Positions 33,182-44,612 of a DNA stretch of 64,000 nucleotides are shown piece by piece. The stretch covers positions 1,198,317 through 1,262,316 of the forward strand of contig JAJHZJ010000416.1 in the NCBI GenBank assembly GCA_023548195.1, in the 5' to 3' direction. Position 1 is the first letter of the stretch; each line of letters starts with the position of its first letter. The stretch is from Bettongia penicillata ogilbyi (taxonomy: Eukaryota; Chordata; Mammalia; Diprotodontia; Potoroidae). The notes under the pieces are model-generated. The model was not told the DNA's origin, did no database searches, and saw nothing but the letters and a program-made list of their open reading frames with translations. The position numbers and the translations under genes are program-made.

Positions 33182-33545
33182 GTGGCATCACTACATTTGG
33201 ACTCTGCGGACTCACTCCTTGATGTACTTTATGAGGAAGCAGAACTGCATTTAAGGAGACAAAGTACTGAAGAAGAATTGGGCCCAGATCAAATACACAT
33301 GAATGGAATCTGTATTAGCAGGGACAAAATCTTGAAAATAGTGAGAAAATACTTTATAAGACATCTCAGCAAGAGGAAGGTCAAAAGAGAATGGGATAAA
33401 GCTCTAATAGCAATACTACCCCCCCAAAGCAATTAAGAGATATTAAATTATTGACTCATATACCTTCTTTTTCATCCTTGTAAAATTTTTGTACAAATTA
33501 TTTCCACATGTAATAAAAAGTATTACTGATGAAAATATACTGGCT
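33182..33545 (+). pseudogene. remnant of a second non-LTR reverse transcriptase
   Basis: Gives GPDQIHMNGICISRDKILKI, then VRKYFIRHLSKRKVKREWDK, then ALIAILPP. After a stop it gives YKIF-like CKIFVQIISTCNKKYY. The pattern 'pD.i..e...gGdkil..l...F...l.....P..W..a.i..l' followed by 'NYRPI.LLS..YKIF..II..R' is the entry region of RTE/jockey-type reverse transcriptases. The sequence is not the same family as the RTE at 29.8-32.6 kb. Only about 120 residues are recognisable and both ends are lost. Confidence 0.5.
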
Positions 33546-34279
33546 TTTGCAAACGGCTTTCTGCAACAAACAATACCTTTACACTGCATGTTTGTCTGAA
33601 AGGTGCAAGGAATACAGGAGCCTGCTGTGTTAATTGCTGATTACCACAGAGTGAGTTTTTAGGACAAAACTTTTGGCCTGTTCTCCACACAGAAGTCTCT
33701 GATGCACATGTTAAATTTATGCAAAACTTCTTGAGAAATACCATCAGAAAGAAAATTCTCTTTGATAACTCTGATTATTAGCATCATGATGTGAAAAAAA
33801 GGAGATGTGTGATCACTAAGGTTTTTACTGCTGTTATGGTAGAGGTTCTTTCATTTCCAAATGAAAGAAGGATTCCCTATTGATGGTGAAAGCGTCCGCT
33901 TTAATAGATACTCATATTTTTAGAAGACCTTGTGCTGATTGCTTTAGGCCCCAGACCATGACAGAGTCTTCTTAAATGACATCTAATAATTCATAAGAAA
34001 AACCAATTGGATGAAAAAATATCACTTGTTCAGAGTATGATTTGCAGTTGGATGAGCAGTCTATTGGGTTAGTGAATCATCCCTGTGGAGATGCATCCTG
34101 GCAGCTGCTCTGACCTAGAAGGGAAAGTTCTTACCCACTAAGTCTTTGGTACTGTCAAAAGGTTGAATATGATTTCTCCAGTGGAAATGACATTGAAGAA
34201 GAGGCATTGACAATCCGTTTGCTGCTATACCCTAGGGTCACTGGGACCTTTTCGTCTAACTTGTAACTGAAATTCCCTA
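33546..34279. other. no feature recognised
   Basis: May include more of the degraded LINE above, but I cannot align it. Confidence 0.4.
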
Positions 34280-34395
34280 GTAAAATGTGAGCACCTTGAG
34301 AGGTGGGGCTGCTTACTCTTCTATTTGTAGACCCAAAGCTTAGTACAGTTTTGTGCATAGTAAATATTTAATATATGTTTCATCTATTCATTGAA
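34280..34395 (-). repeat. LINE-2 3' end fragment
   Basis: 'tgtgagcaccttgagaggtg' through 'gcatagtaaatatttaatat' is the antisense L2 terminus. Confidence 0.55.
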
Positions 34396-34616
34396 TGCTG
34401 ATGTGCTCTGGGGACATCATTGAACTGCCAGCTGCCATCTCCCCTGATATCTTTTCTCTTTGTAGAGCTATTCCATAGACCTCAACAAGCATCTCTGATG
34501 AATTGTGTCATTCTGCCACCTTCTGCTAATATCAGTAAACTGCAGTGGCTGTTACTGGGATCTCAGTTGAACTCTAAGACTCTAGTAAGAAATACAGCCT
34601 AGATACAAACCCATGT

Positions 34617-34862
34617 GGGCAGCTAGGTAGCACAGTGGATAGAGTACTGGGTCTGGAGTCAAGGACACTCATCTTCCTGAGTTCAAATGTGACTTCAGGC
34701 ACTTGCTAGCTGCATGACCCTGGCAAGTCACTAACTCTATTTGCTTCAGTTTCTTCCTTTGAGATGGATGATCTGGAGAAGAAAATGGCAAACCATTCCA
34801 GTATCTTTGCCAAGAAAACCCCAAAGTGGGTCAAAGAGAGTTGTACACAACTGAAAGAATAT
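34617..34862 (+). mobile_element. tRNA-derived marsupial SINE (MAR1-like)
   Basis: Near full-length: 'gggcagctaggtagcacagt', 'cctgagttcaaatgtgac', 'aaatggcaaaccattccag', 'ttgccaagaaaaccccaaag'. Confidence 0.9.
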
Positions 34863-34925
34863 GAAACCAAAAAACCCCCCTCAAACCCATGTCTTCTGAT
34901 TCCAACTTGTTGGTCAATGCATTCA

Positions 34926-34927
<2 letters not shown>

Positions 34928-34964
<37 letters not shown>

Positions 34965-35044
34965 TACTGTCTTTCATACACAATGTAGTCTTTTAACTCT
35001 TCAATTTTTAATTTGGTTAGTGTGCTTGTATTTAGGTATGCCTG

Positions 35045-35088
<44 letters not shown>

Positions 35089-35093
35089 CATGT
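34928..35093. repeat. (TA)n and (TG)n microsatellites
   Basis: A pure TA run at 34,928-34,960 and a long TG run at 35,047-35,082 ending in CGCGCG. Confidence 0.9.
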
Positions 35094-35097
35094 GTAT

Positions 35098-35277
35098 CTC
35101 CAGTCATTCTGATCTATATCTTGCCACTGGACCCAAATGGCACCAGAAGAGAGATTAAAGCTGGTGATGTTACATAGCCTTGCTTCACTTGAATCCAATT
35201 CACTTGCCAGGCATGGCATCATCTTCCTGATGTTGTGGTCCCCTTTGAGAAGGAAGAACAAACAATGACAACATTCT
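35098..35277 (+). mobile_element. RTE-tailed SINE, sense copy
   Basis: 'ctccagtcattctgatctat', 'cttgccactggacccaaatg', 'cttgaatccaattcacttgc', then the RTE-type end 'gatgttgtggtcccctttga' and a CAA/ACA-rich tail. It shares its 3' end with the RTE LINE. Confidence 0.75.
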
Positions 35278-35442
35278 CAGACTCTTGCGATTGCAGTCTT
35301 TAGCTAGCTAGAGAAGTCATAAGGCATTTGTCTGTCTTTTGAACTGTCCAGATTCTACTGCATTCTGAGTGAAGCTGGTGACCTTTACTCCCCAGCAACC
35401 AAATCTTGGCATTCCCCATACACACACACACACACACACACA

Positions 35443-37528
35443 GACATATACTTGCCCAAACCTATTCTACACCTGATCTTTGTTTTTTATGTTTGTGCAT
35501 ATCTCTCGTTTCCTATCTCTCCTGCCTCCTCTACTTTACTTCTACCTACTACCTTGCCTTCCTATTACTTGCCTACCCCACTCCAAGGATCCCTCCCCTA
35601 TCCTCCCATTCCTATAACTCTAAACATCATTCTATAACCCCCTTTAGCCGACTCCCTCCCCTCCCCTCTAAAGATCCCTCCCTTTTCCTCTCCCCCATCC
35701 CTATGCCCCTACCATTTTATTTCTTCTGAATTTAGAAAACTTTTATAGTCTTCTGATTATTGTTCCCTCTTAAACCCATTCCTCTGTATCAATTCTTCCT
35801 CTTGCACCTCATTTGTATTCTTATTACTCTTTTTGGCTGTTCCTAAATGGTTTTACTTTTTAAATTCATATCCTCCTCAGATTTTTCCCAATCTTATTTA
35901 TAAGCTACCCGATTATTAATAAGAATCATAGATATACATTTTATACACACACACACACAGACATATGTAAAGTAAAGACTAAACAGTCTGTCCTTACGAA
36001 TCCTTTGTAATCAGTCTTTGGTAGTAGGTACCTTATATTTCTCTGGGTTCTTGTATGTCAAATCTATTAAGTTCAGAATTTTTTAAACAAAGTCTTGAAA
36101 GTCTGAGAGTTTATCAAATGTCCATTTTTTTCCATTCTGGATAATACTTAGCCTTGCAGGATGTGATATTTTTGGCTAGAGTCCCAGTTCTTTTGCTCTT
36201 CATTATATTAGGTTCTAAGACCTATGGTCCTTTAATGCTGCTAGCTCTTGTGTGAGTCTAATTGTGGCCTCAGCATCTTTAAATTGTTTTAATCTTGATA
36301 CTTTTAGTGTTTTATCCTTGAGCTGGGGGTTTTTGAATTTGACTATGATATTGCTATGAGTTTTCCTCATAGGATCTCTTTTAAGTGATGATCAAAGGAT
36401 TTTTTTCTATTTCTACTTTCCCCCCTTTGTCCTAATGCTTCAGGACAATTTTCTTTAATTATTCCTTGCATTATTGTATCAAGATTCTTTTTTTGATCAA
36501 AACTTTCAGTTAGTCTGATTATTTTTATATTTTCTCTTCTTGCTCTATTCTCCAAATCTATTGTTTTTCTTATAAGATGTTTCACTTTGTCTTCTATTTT
36601 TTAATTATCCAAATTTTGGTTAATAATTTCTTGATCTCTTTTAATTTCACTGGCTTCACTTTCCCCAGTTCTAATTTTCAAGGTGTCATTTTCTTCTGTA
36701 AGATCCTGGATTTTCTTTTCTAATTGGTTGACTTTCCTTTTGTAACCTTCCTGTTTTTCTTGGATTCTTTTTCTTTTTAATTTTTCCTCCATCTCTGTCA
36801 TCTGATTTTTAATCTCTTTTTAAAGATCTTCTAGGACTTCTTTTTTGGCAGGTGACCATTTGACATTACTCTTTGGGGATTTCTTTACTTCGATATTCTC
36901 CAATATTCCCATAATGGTTTTTATAGTTGGATTCTTTCTCCTTTGCCTGTGCATTTTTTTGTGTGGTGACAGCTTAATTTTTGTGGAAAATGGTGCCTCT
37001 TACCCCAGATCTTCAGTTTTCTCCTCCTGCCTGCAACCAGAGTCTAACCTCCAGCCTCCTGCAAGTGCCTACAGCTTCTGCATTCACTGGGCATGTTCTG
37101 GATCCTTCTGCCCCCTTCCCTTCCCCCCCCATCCCCAACTCTTCTCAGCTCTGTCTGGCATTCCTTATCATCAGAGGTTCCCTCTATCTTCCCAGGCTCA
37201 AAGACCCAATTCCCCTTACTGTCCCTGGGGTAATGTTCCTGTGTCTGGGGCTAAGGCAGCCTCTCAAATCAACTAAGCCCAGGACTTGCAGTTTGTTGTT
37301 AAAAGGAACCTAGCCTGAAGGTGTTTGTTTCCTCTTCACAGGGACCAAATCTCCTCCTGGGATTTTTCTTTTGATTTTAAATTGTCTCAGGAAAACCCTA
37401 GTTGTGCCCCTATTCTTGTTTATCTCCACCCACACTTTATTCACCCTAAGGTGCTATTTTAACTCTTTTGTGGGGGAAAATCTTGAGAGTTTGGAATTTT
37501 CTGACCCACTCTGCCATCTTCCCAGAGT
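35443..37528 (-). mobile_element. older HAL1/L1 element
   Basis: On the minus strand the 5' end is the complement of 'ccactctgccatcttcccag' (37,506-37,525), the L1/HAL1 start signature. A 5' UTR of about 700 bp leads to ORF1 (36,110-36,830) and a C/T-rich (sense G/A-rich) 3' UTR. No ORF2 lies between. The 3' end near 35,443, next to a (CA)n run, is approximate and no target duplication was found. The sequence differs enough from the other HAL1s to be another subfamily. Confidence 0.65.
36110..36830 (-). pseudogene. HAL1/L1 ORF1 remnant
   Basis: Coiled coil VNQLEKKIQDLTEENDTLKI (about 36,740-36,680), then an RRM segment DLENRARRENIKIIRLTESF and KENCPEALGQ (about 36,570-36,420). The C-terminal domain (TFDKLSDFQDF) is near 36,110. 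Stops and frameshifts are frequent. Confidence 0.75.
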
Positions 37529-38560
37529 CCTAACTAAATAATTTTCATTGCTGTCATCCATTCTTTGGCTCTTTTGTCCTTACATCAGTGTCTTTTTCTC
37601 CAAAACGTCATATAGCTTATTTATCCATTAATGTTCATTTTAACCTTCTGACCTATATTAGAAGCCTGTATGCGAAAGAGTGGGATTGAGCACTGACCAG
37701 CTACTGCTGGTAAGGTTGGTTAGTCCCAGTCCCTAAGAATCTTGGGACTTGTGTCAGGAATACTAGTAAAACACCTTCACCTTTGCCTATGGAGATTCAG
37801 AAAAAAAGTAGGAGCCATGAGCACAGGACCCAAATATCATCCTGGGGAGTATCTAGGGGCATTTTATTCAACACTCACCTGTAGATACTCACCCATTGGA
37901 AGTCCCAAGGAAGTTTTAGGAATGTGGGGATGGAATTTAATGGCCCACAGATGGATACCACATTCTTTGATTTATCTTCCCACTCCCTACTTTTTATTCA
38001 TAGCACATGTTGATCCTAGAGGAGGACCAAAAGGTCTCCTTTTGAGCCCTGAAAGAGTGAAAGGGGAAACAGAGTTAGTATGGGTGCACAAGGATATTTC
38101 TTTCTTTTTTTCTTCCATGCCTAAATTTAATATTACGCGAATGATTTCACTTTAAGCTTAATAACAAACAATTAAAGACTTGGGAAGTATAAATATAATA
38201 ACTCCAAATTGTATATAGAGAACATATGAAATATTGTCTAGAGTAAAACATATTGTTATTAACCGTGTTCAAATAAATATAAACATAGACTACTGCTCTC
38301 AGAATCCCTTTAAGCAATGGGAACATCTTTAAGGTGACTTAAGTAGTTTGCATGCATTTCTGCACTTGTTCTAATTCCAGATTAAATAACAAATATAAGT
38401 AAAATCAGATTTCCTGTTAAGGTGAGACAAGATAGCTTATGAGTTATTACACGTCACTAACATAACTGTCTGTACTGAAATCTTATTCCTTAAAACAAAA
38501 ACAAAAGCGATTCCTGACTTTAACCTCACAACATAATAGATTCACATCTTTGTTTCACAA
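37529..38560. other. unassigned; contains a 137-codon open frame
   Basis: An open frame on the plus strand at 37,742-38,155 (137 residues) overlaps no repeat that I recognise. It has no transmembrane segment, signal peptide or motif that I can name, and no splice sites that obviously extend it. Chance is the default explanation. Confidence 0.35.
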
Positions 38561-38569
38561 GCTTCTCTA

Positions 38570-38655
38570 CCTTTGTCTAATTATGTCATGTCATCATTTC
38601 TCTGATGTCACAGTCCTCTTCGAAAATGAAGGACGAACAGAACGACAACAATTAT
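38570..38655 (+). repeat. RTE 3' tail fragment (SINE or LINE end)
   Basis: 'gatgtcacagtcctcttcga' and 'aaatgaaggacgaacagaac' match the RTE terminus at 32.6 kb. Confidence 0.6.
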
Positions 38656-38939
38656 ACTCATATCATTCTGAAAGAAGGAGATACTTCAGGAACTGCATAT
38701 GACCCGTTCAAGCACTAATTTTAACTCTTGCTTAAACCATGGAATGACTATAAATTCAGATGAAAATAGCAAGATCTTATCCACTTGTAGCTTCTTACTG
38801 TAATTTAGATGCCTTAGTATTGATCTAATAACCAACAGATCCAGCATTGCAACAGCAAATTCCCACTTTGTCCACCCTGATGATAAAAATTTGCTATGAG
38901 TTATAAGCAGGGACATGTTTTAACATCATCATAATTGGT

Positions 38940-38989
38940 CCTCAAGGCCTATATTTATATCTATATAGATAGATATCTCTATCTAGCTG

Positions 38990-39048
<59 letters not shown>

Positions 39049-39160
39049 CTACACCTATATATCTATATATAGATACATCTGTCCTATCTATCTGTCTATC
39101 TGTCTATCTATCTATCTATCTAATCTACACCTATATATCTATATATAGATACATCTGTCC

Positions 39161-39213
<53 letters not shown>

Positions 39214-39267
39214 CTATCCATCCATCCATCCATCCATCCATCCATCCATCCATCCATCCATCCATCC

Positions 39268-39338
<71 letters not shown>

Positions 39339-39345
39339 ATCCATC
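38940..39345. repeat. long tetranucleotide tract (TATC)n/(CATC)n
   Basis: About 400 bp of (CTAT)n with a (CCAT)n core at about 39,222-39,270. A 36-bp segment 'ctacacctatatatctatat...' occurs twice, at 39,049-39,084 and 39,125-39,160, so part of the tract is a duplicated 76-bp block. Confidence 0.95.
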
Positions 39346-40095
39346 TATGTAGCCTAGTATCTGGAACCAGGTGGATGGATTTCTTGTATGGGAAAAATGA
39401 ATGAAGAAGAATCCAGTCTTAGGTTTCCCAAGATAGCCTCCCTCTCTTGTTTCAGGAACTAGTCTTAGATATCAGATGTTGCTTCCATTGAGCAGCTGAC
39501 TGATGATGTTTTTCTGAAAGCTCCCCTTTAAGGACAGGCAAGGATATGACAAACCTGAGAATGAAACTCCAAAAAGAAAATTCAGGGTCCCCAAAAAAGC
39601 TTTCTCCTTAAACAATAATCTCACTAATTACAGTATGTCTGGATGCAACTGTTACTAATACTATCAAGTTATTGCAATAAATTAACTTACAAATAATATT
39701 TAGTAGACCTAAAAATCATACTAAATATCCTCACTTAAACATGTACACAAAAAATTTTACTTAAACCTTTCTTCCTAAAAGTATTTATCTTTCTTAAAAA
39801 CAGCTTAAAATTTATCCTGATATTAAAAAAAATAATCACTAAACTTTTGTGAAGTTAGTTGGAAACCTCTAAACCAACAGATATTGCTCTCATTCAACCT
39901 TAAAGCAAAAATAAATCTGTAAAATTGAAATTTTTCAAGACTAAGTTGGTTGTAAATTGTCTTTAAGAATCACAAATCCCCAAAGTTCCATAAGACTAAA
40001 ATACAATAAATTTCTAATCATTATAAATTCCTAAGTACCACCCTCCTCTAGTCAAAAAAGCATTTGCAATGCAGAGGAAATTCAGTTTTTCTAAG

Positions 40096-40097
<2 letters not shown>
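39346..40097. other. no feature recognised
   Basis: AT-rich unique-looking sequence. Confidence 0.4.

Positions 40098-40172
<75 letters not shown>
40098..40172. repeat. (CA)n(TA)n(CA)n microsatellite
   Basis: A TA run of about 55 bp flanked by CA runs. It borders the candidate LTR on its 3' side. Confidence 0.95.
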
Positions 40173-40173
<1 letters not shown>

Positions 40174-40194
40174 ATTAAATCAATCTTAACTTAG

Positions 40195-40784
40195 TGTTAG
40201 AAACACACCTGACACTGATAGGTATCCAGGGAAATTTATTACAGCAGAGTTCAGAAGAATTGAACACTTTGGCCAAAGCAGACCCCCACCCTCTTTTCAG
40301 GGGGTGGGAGCATCGGATACAGAAGTGAGATTAGCTTTATACTGTTAATTCAGAACAGATACTCCCATCAGGAGATGGATTGTTCTGTTTTTTCATTAGG
40401 TTACCATCTTCTCTACATGCCCATCATATAACCACCCCTGGCATGATTCGCCCCTCCCAAACATGTTTTAACATAGGACCCATGATCAGAAAATAGAAGG
40501 ATAATTTTATGCAGGTGTGTCTGCTTATACACATGAAGTTCATTAAGCAAGTGTAATGAAGAAAAGCGTCTCCAGGTAATTCTAGGTCATTTTCCCTGGC
40601 TAGTTCCAGCTAGTTGTAGATTTGGTTCCTTTATCAGAAGCTTTGTAATTTTCTGAAGGCCACTGTCTGTCTCCTGATTGGTTAAATCCACCTGCAGTCT
40701 GTTAGCCTTCTTATTATCTGATTTATTTTCAATGACTTCATTTAATAATAACTTCTGTGGAAACTTAACTTTTGCTCTCTCTCA
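40195..40784 (-). mobile_element. candidate solo LTR of an endogenous retrovirus
   Basis: Read on the minus strand it has LTR signals in order: TG at 40,784, a CCAAT-type 'aaccaatcagg', a TATA box GTATAAAG (complement of 40,334-40,343), AATAAA about 100 bp later (complement of 40,235-40,240), and a CA end at 40,195. Flanks ACTTAG/TATTAG agree at 4 of 6 bases, so the outer boundary is provisional. No internal gag, pol or env was seen on either side. Confidence 0.55.
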
Positions 40785-41625
40785 TATTAGTCTTCACAAA
40801 GTTTACTAGGTCTTTAAAAATATACTCAATATCTTTTTCATCCCTTTGTCTTTAAATATGTCACTAGAAATCAAGAAAATAATTAAAATCTGGAATTCCA
40901 CATAGACAATGAATATTGTGACAGTTCACTCAAATTCCTAGAAAAACAACACTGGCCAATTGCTGTAAACCATCAGATTGATATAGATATAGATATATAA
41001 ATATATCCTTAGATGAAGGCTTGAAAATTATACCCCCATTTTGTGCAAAGACTCTCATTTACTCAGTAGGAATGCTAAAAACTCTTGCCCAATGTTGACC
41101 AGAACTTATGACTAAATGGTTCCAAGAATCCTTGTACATGTACAAAGGAGATTTTACAAGGTCTTTTCTTTGTATCATTACCAATTTTCCTTTTAAAAAT
41201 ATCTATGTAAATACTTGATTAAGACAAAGCTCTAGAAAACTTAGTTAATCATCTTATAATTTTCATTAGAGCCAAATAATTTTAGGTGAAACTTCCTGTA
41301 AATATAGGCAAAGCTAGAAGTTTAAGTTCTTAAGTTACAGTACTTCAGAATGTTATAGCATGTGATTAGGAGGGCTGAGAAAATAACAATAGTTTTCTAA
41401 CTCATTTTATTTTCTTTTAACAGTAGAAATCTTAATCTAAACCATGTAGTTTATAAGAAAAATTGCTGACGTGAGCATATTTCTGGAAGAACTATTTCAT
41501 TTTCTATCTCCAGCTTCTAACACAGGACCAGTGGCAAATCAACAAGCAACCGACAATCCCTTACTGTATACCAGGCCTTATCTTGAAGGACCTTGCCTTC
41601 TATCAAGAGAGACAATTTGTATATT

Positions 41626-41628
<3 letters not shown>
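40785..41628. other. no feature recognised
   Basis: AT-rich sequence without gene or clear repeat. Confidence 0.4.

Positions 41629-41672
<44 letters not shown>
41629..41672. repeat. (CA)n microsatellite
   Basis: CGCGCA followed by about 20 CA units. Confidence 0.95.
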
Positions 41673-41677
<5 letters not shown>

Positions 41678-41700
41678 ATAATTTTGGGGCCAAGACTTTT

Positions 41701-42230
41701 CTAAAAAAAATTATTTGGTATTTTATTTTTTCCCAGTTACATGTAACAACAATTCCCAATATTCATTTTTAAAACTTTGAGCTCCAAATTCTCTCCCTTC
41801 CCCCCACCCCCGCACATTGAGAAGGTAAGCAATTTCATATAGGTTACATATGTGTAGTCATGCAAAACATTTCTGTAATAACTCAGGTTGTGAAAGAAAA
41901 CATAGACCAAAAAAACCCTCAAGAAAAATAAAGTTAAAAACATATGCTTCATTCTGTATACGAATACCATCAGTTCTTTCTCTGTGGATGGATAGCATTT
42001 TTCATCATAAGTCCTTCAGAATTGTCTTGGATCATTGGATTGCTGAGAATTGCCAAGCCATTCACAGCTGCTCATCTTGCAGTATTGCTGTTACTTTGTA
42101 CGTGGTACATTTCATTCTGCATCAGCTCATGTGAGCCTTTCCAGGATTTTCTGGAAGCATCCTGCTCATCATTTCCCACAGCATAAGAGTATTCCATCCT
42201 CATCACATGCCACAATGTGCTTAGTCATTT
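41701..42230 (-). mobile_element. 5'-truncated L1 (3' UTR and ORF2 end)
   Basis: Antisense L1 tail with 'agttacatgtaacaacaatt', 'actttgagctccaaattctc', 'tcagttctttctctgtggat' and 'cattctgcatcagctcatgt'. The duplicated target GGGCCAAGACTTTT / GGGCCAACACTCTT at 41,687-41,700 and about 42,233-42,246 frames it (two mismatches). Confidence 0.85.
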
Positions 42231-42310
42231 GGGGGCCAACACTCTTAAAGCTGAGGGGATCCAGAAAGGCTTCTTGTAGTAGGGGGCACCTGAACTGAGT
42301 TTTAAAGAAC
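42231..42310 (+). repeat. LINE-2 fragment (weak)
   Basis: 'aaaggcttcttgtagtaggg' and 'ctgaactgagttttaaagaa' resemble an L2 3' segment. The L1 next to it may have inserted in this L2. Confidence 0.4.
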
Positions 42311-43063
42311 CAAAGGGATTCATGTATTAGGCATTTCATAAGTGCTCAGTTAATTGAATTGAGAATGTCATCTCCTTCAAGAGTTTGGTTAGCATCCCTT
42401 GTAAAAGAGATCACAGGTTCAGAGCCTCTTCAAACGTCTGGAAGTTCCCAGTCTCTGGCAGGCTCCTATTCTTGGGCCAGGGTTTCCCAAATTGGCTAAA
42501 TCCATCCTTTCTCCTCACCTAAGTAATGAGCTATTTGTACTGATAGTTCAGGGAACATTAATCCCAGGACCCTGAGGGGAAGAGAGACAAAAAGAAGGCA
42601 AATTAAGGAAATGGAGAAGGGAGTGGCCTGGGAAACCTAGAAGACACTACAATCAGGCCCTGGCAAAGGCAGGTGGGGGAAGGGACCCGTGAGAGCAGAG
42701 TTGATTCCATTGGTTCCTCCAGCTCTGCTCCTCTCAGATCTGGGTATAAGACCTCTCTGACCCTGGATCTATTGGTTTGTGACATCTGCCTCTGAAAAGG
42801 AAGTCCTGCGCTCTAAGGATCCTTTCTTCTCTCTTAGGACTTTGTAATGATTAATATTACTGACCCAGGACATTTACCTTTCATTATCCAGTCATTATCA
42901 GCTCCGAGGTCATGCCACAAATGCTACCTGACTACTAGACTAAAAGACCACAAAACTTCAAATGGAAAGGCACAAGAGAACCCCAATTTAATCAGTCAGG
43001 AGTTTTGTGACTGGGGCAAGCTCTTGAAACTCTGCAGATCTCAGATGTTATTAAGGTTATCGT
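42311..43063. other. no feature recognised
   Basis: Unique-looking sequence. Confidence 0.4.
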
Positions 43064-43255
43064 GACCCAAGGGAAGGAGCATCAGCTCTGGAGTCAGAGA
43101 AACTTGGTTCAGATCCAGCCTCTGATAATGACTGCTTGTGTAACTTTGCATGAGCCACTTCATCTCTCTGAGTCTCAGTTTATTTATCTGTAAAATGAAG
43201 GAGTTATAGTAGTGGTTCCTTCCGGTTGTAAGTCTATGGGTCTAAATCCAGCCCC
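43064..43255 (+). repeat. MIR, near full-length
   Basis: 'agctctggagtcagagaaac', 'ttggttcagatccagcctct', 'catctctctgagtctcagtt', 'tatctgtaaaatgaagg', 'ggttccttccggttgtaag': head, core and tail in order. Confidence 0.85.
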
Positions 43256-43690
43256 CCTTATCTTATAGTTTCATCCTAGCTCCAATGCCTTCTAACTCAG
43301 CTGTGTTACTGTAGGTAAGACAAGTTAAGTCAACTGCATTTATTAAGTGCCTCTGTTGAAGGATGATTGGGCCCTAAGCACCTCTCTATTACAGTCATAA
43401 TTTACAGCCAGAGAACACTCTCTTCTTGCCTGTTTGACCCAATAGGACAGAAAACACTGTGAATCCAGGCTGAGGTAAGGACCAGAGCTGACGCTTGGTA
43501 GAAGACTTAGGGTAGGCAAGGGGAATCCTTCTCATCTTTCCATACCAGAGAATCCTTGGGAACAGAAAGCTGTTCTTTCTGCTTGCCTCCCAAGCCAGTG
43601 AAATTTACATTCATTTCTGGTAGAAAATGTACTTTTCTTTCAACCTGAATGTTGAGGTTTAAATTCTGAGACACCAAAACTGTTGAGGTT
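43256..43690. other. no feature recognised
   Basis: Short L2-like motif 'gcatttattaagtgcctctg' at about 43,337. Otherwise unassigned. Confidence 0.4.
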
Positions 43691-43696
43691 TTATGA

Positions 43697-44271
43697 TGTG
43701 TTGTGGTGGAACCGTCTCCAAGAATTCAGTTAGACTACCTCTAATCCAAATATAGGTATTTATTGAAATTGACACTTCTCATGAAGAATCAGCAACTTCA
43801 GAGAAAGTAAGATAGATTTTTTTTTTTAGGGTAAAGATGCAATTACATGACAAAAATTTATATAGAATACAGGAATATGATTAATATTTAAAAAGCGGGA
43901 GGCATTTGTTAAGGGATTAGGTAATGGAAGAGGGGTCCCATCTATGGTTTGGTGGTTACCCTCCAATTGGCTAGCTATTGTGGTCCTGTCTTGGGCTAGA
44001 TGGATGATGTGATTGTGACTGACTAAAGAACACACCTATTTCTGTGGGAATGAGTCTGGGGGTCATGGCTGGTCAGAGGCAGTTGCTGGGTTCCCTTGCC
44101 TCTTGTTTCTGTGAGAACTATATGTTTCAGGGACACATCTAGTGATCAGTAAGGCATATATGAAGAAGTTAGGACATTGACTGTGGGGGTGGGGCATAGG
44201 GGATGGGGGGAGGTAGGTAGGTACCATGGGTCTGTAATGAAGTTAGACCATTGTGACTAGGGGCAGCTCCA
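43697..44271 (-). mobile_element. candidate solo LTR of an endogenous retrovirus
   Basis: Minus strand: starts TGGAGC at 44,271 and ends AACACA at 43,697. Flanks TTATGA (43,691-43,696) and TCATGA (44,272-44,277) match at 5 of 6 bases, as expected for a 6-bp target duplication. ATATAAATT (complement near 43,856-43,864) and AATAAA (complement near 43,759-43,764) sit about 100 bp apart, in the TATA to poly(A) order. It is different in sequence from the LTR at 40.2 kb. No internal retroviral genes flank it. Confidence 0.55.
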
Positions 44272-44304
44272 TCATGAGGGCCATACTTTTTATAGCATCA
44301 TTAG

Positions 44305-44405
44305 ATCTAGAAAGGACTTTAAACATCAAATCTCATCCACTTTACCCCTTTATAGGTGAGAAAACTAAGTCCTAAAGAGGAAAACTGAACTACCCAGTAT
44401 CAAAT
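44305..44405 (-). repeat. MIR-like SINE fragment
   Basis: 'gatctagaaaggactttaaa' and 'cctttataggtgagaaaact' in antisense MIR order. Confidence 0.5.
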
Positions 44406-44560
44406 GGAAAATCCCAGGAGAAGTGAGTTTGTGTCTCAGCCTTCCACTGGTTGTGTGTCATTTAGTAATGTCCTTTACCTGAGTACACTTGAGTGTACTC
44501 AGATGAGTGTATTCATCTACAAGATGGTGATAATAATGGGTCTACTGAATGTGTTTGGGG

Positions 44561-44612
44561 GAGGAGAGGAGAGAAGAGGAGGAAAAGGAAGGGGAGAGAA
44601 GAGAAAGGTTTG
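44561..44612. repeat. homopurine tract
   Basis: About 50 bp of G and A only, with GGAGAGGAGAGAAGAGG-type runs. It is able in principle to form triplex DNA. Confidence 0.9.

Noticed and set aside
34706..35107. 133-codon minus-strand frame
   Set aside because: It reads through a SINE and the TA and TG microsatellites, giving poly-Tyr/Ile and poly-Thr/His runs.
36845..37313. 143- and 110-codon plus-strand frames
   Set aside because: They are antisense to the 5' UTR of the older HAL1 element.
38940..39345. Regularly spaced repeats resembling a CRISPR array
   Set aside because: It is a simple tetranucleotide microsatellite without unique spacers, in animal DNA.
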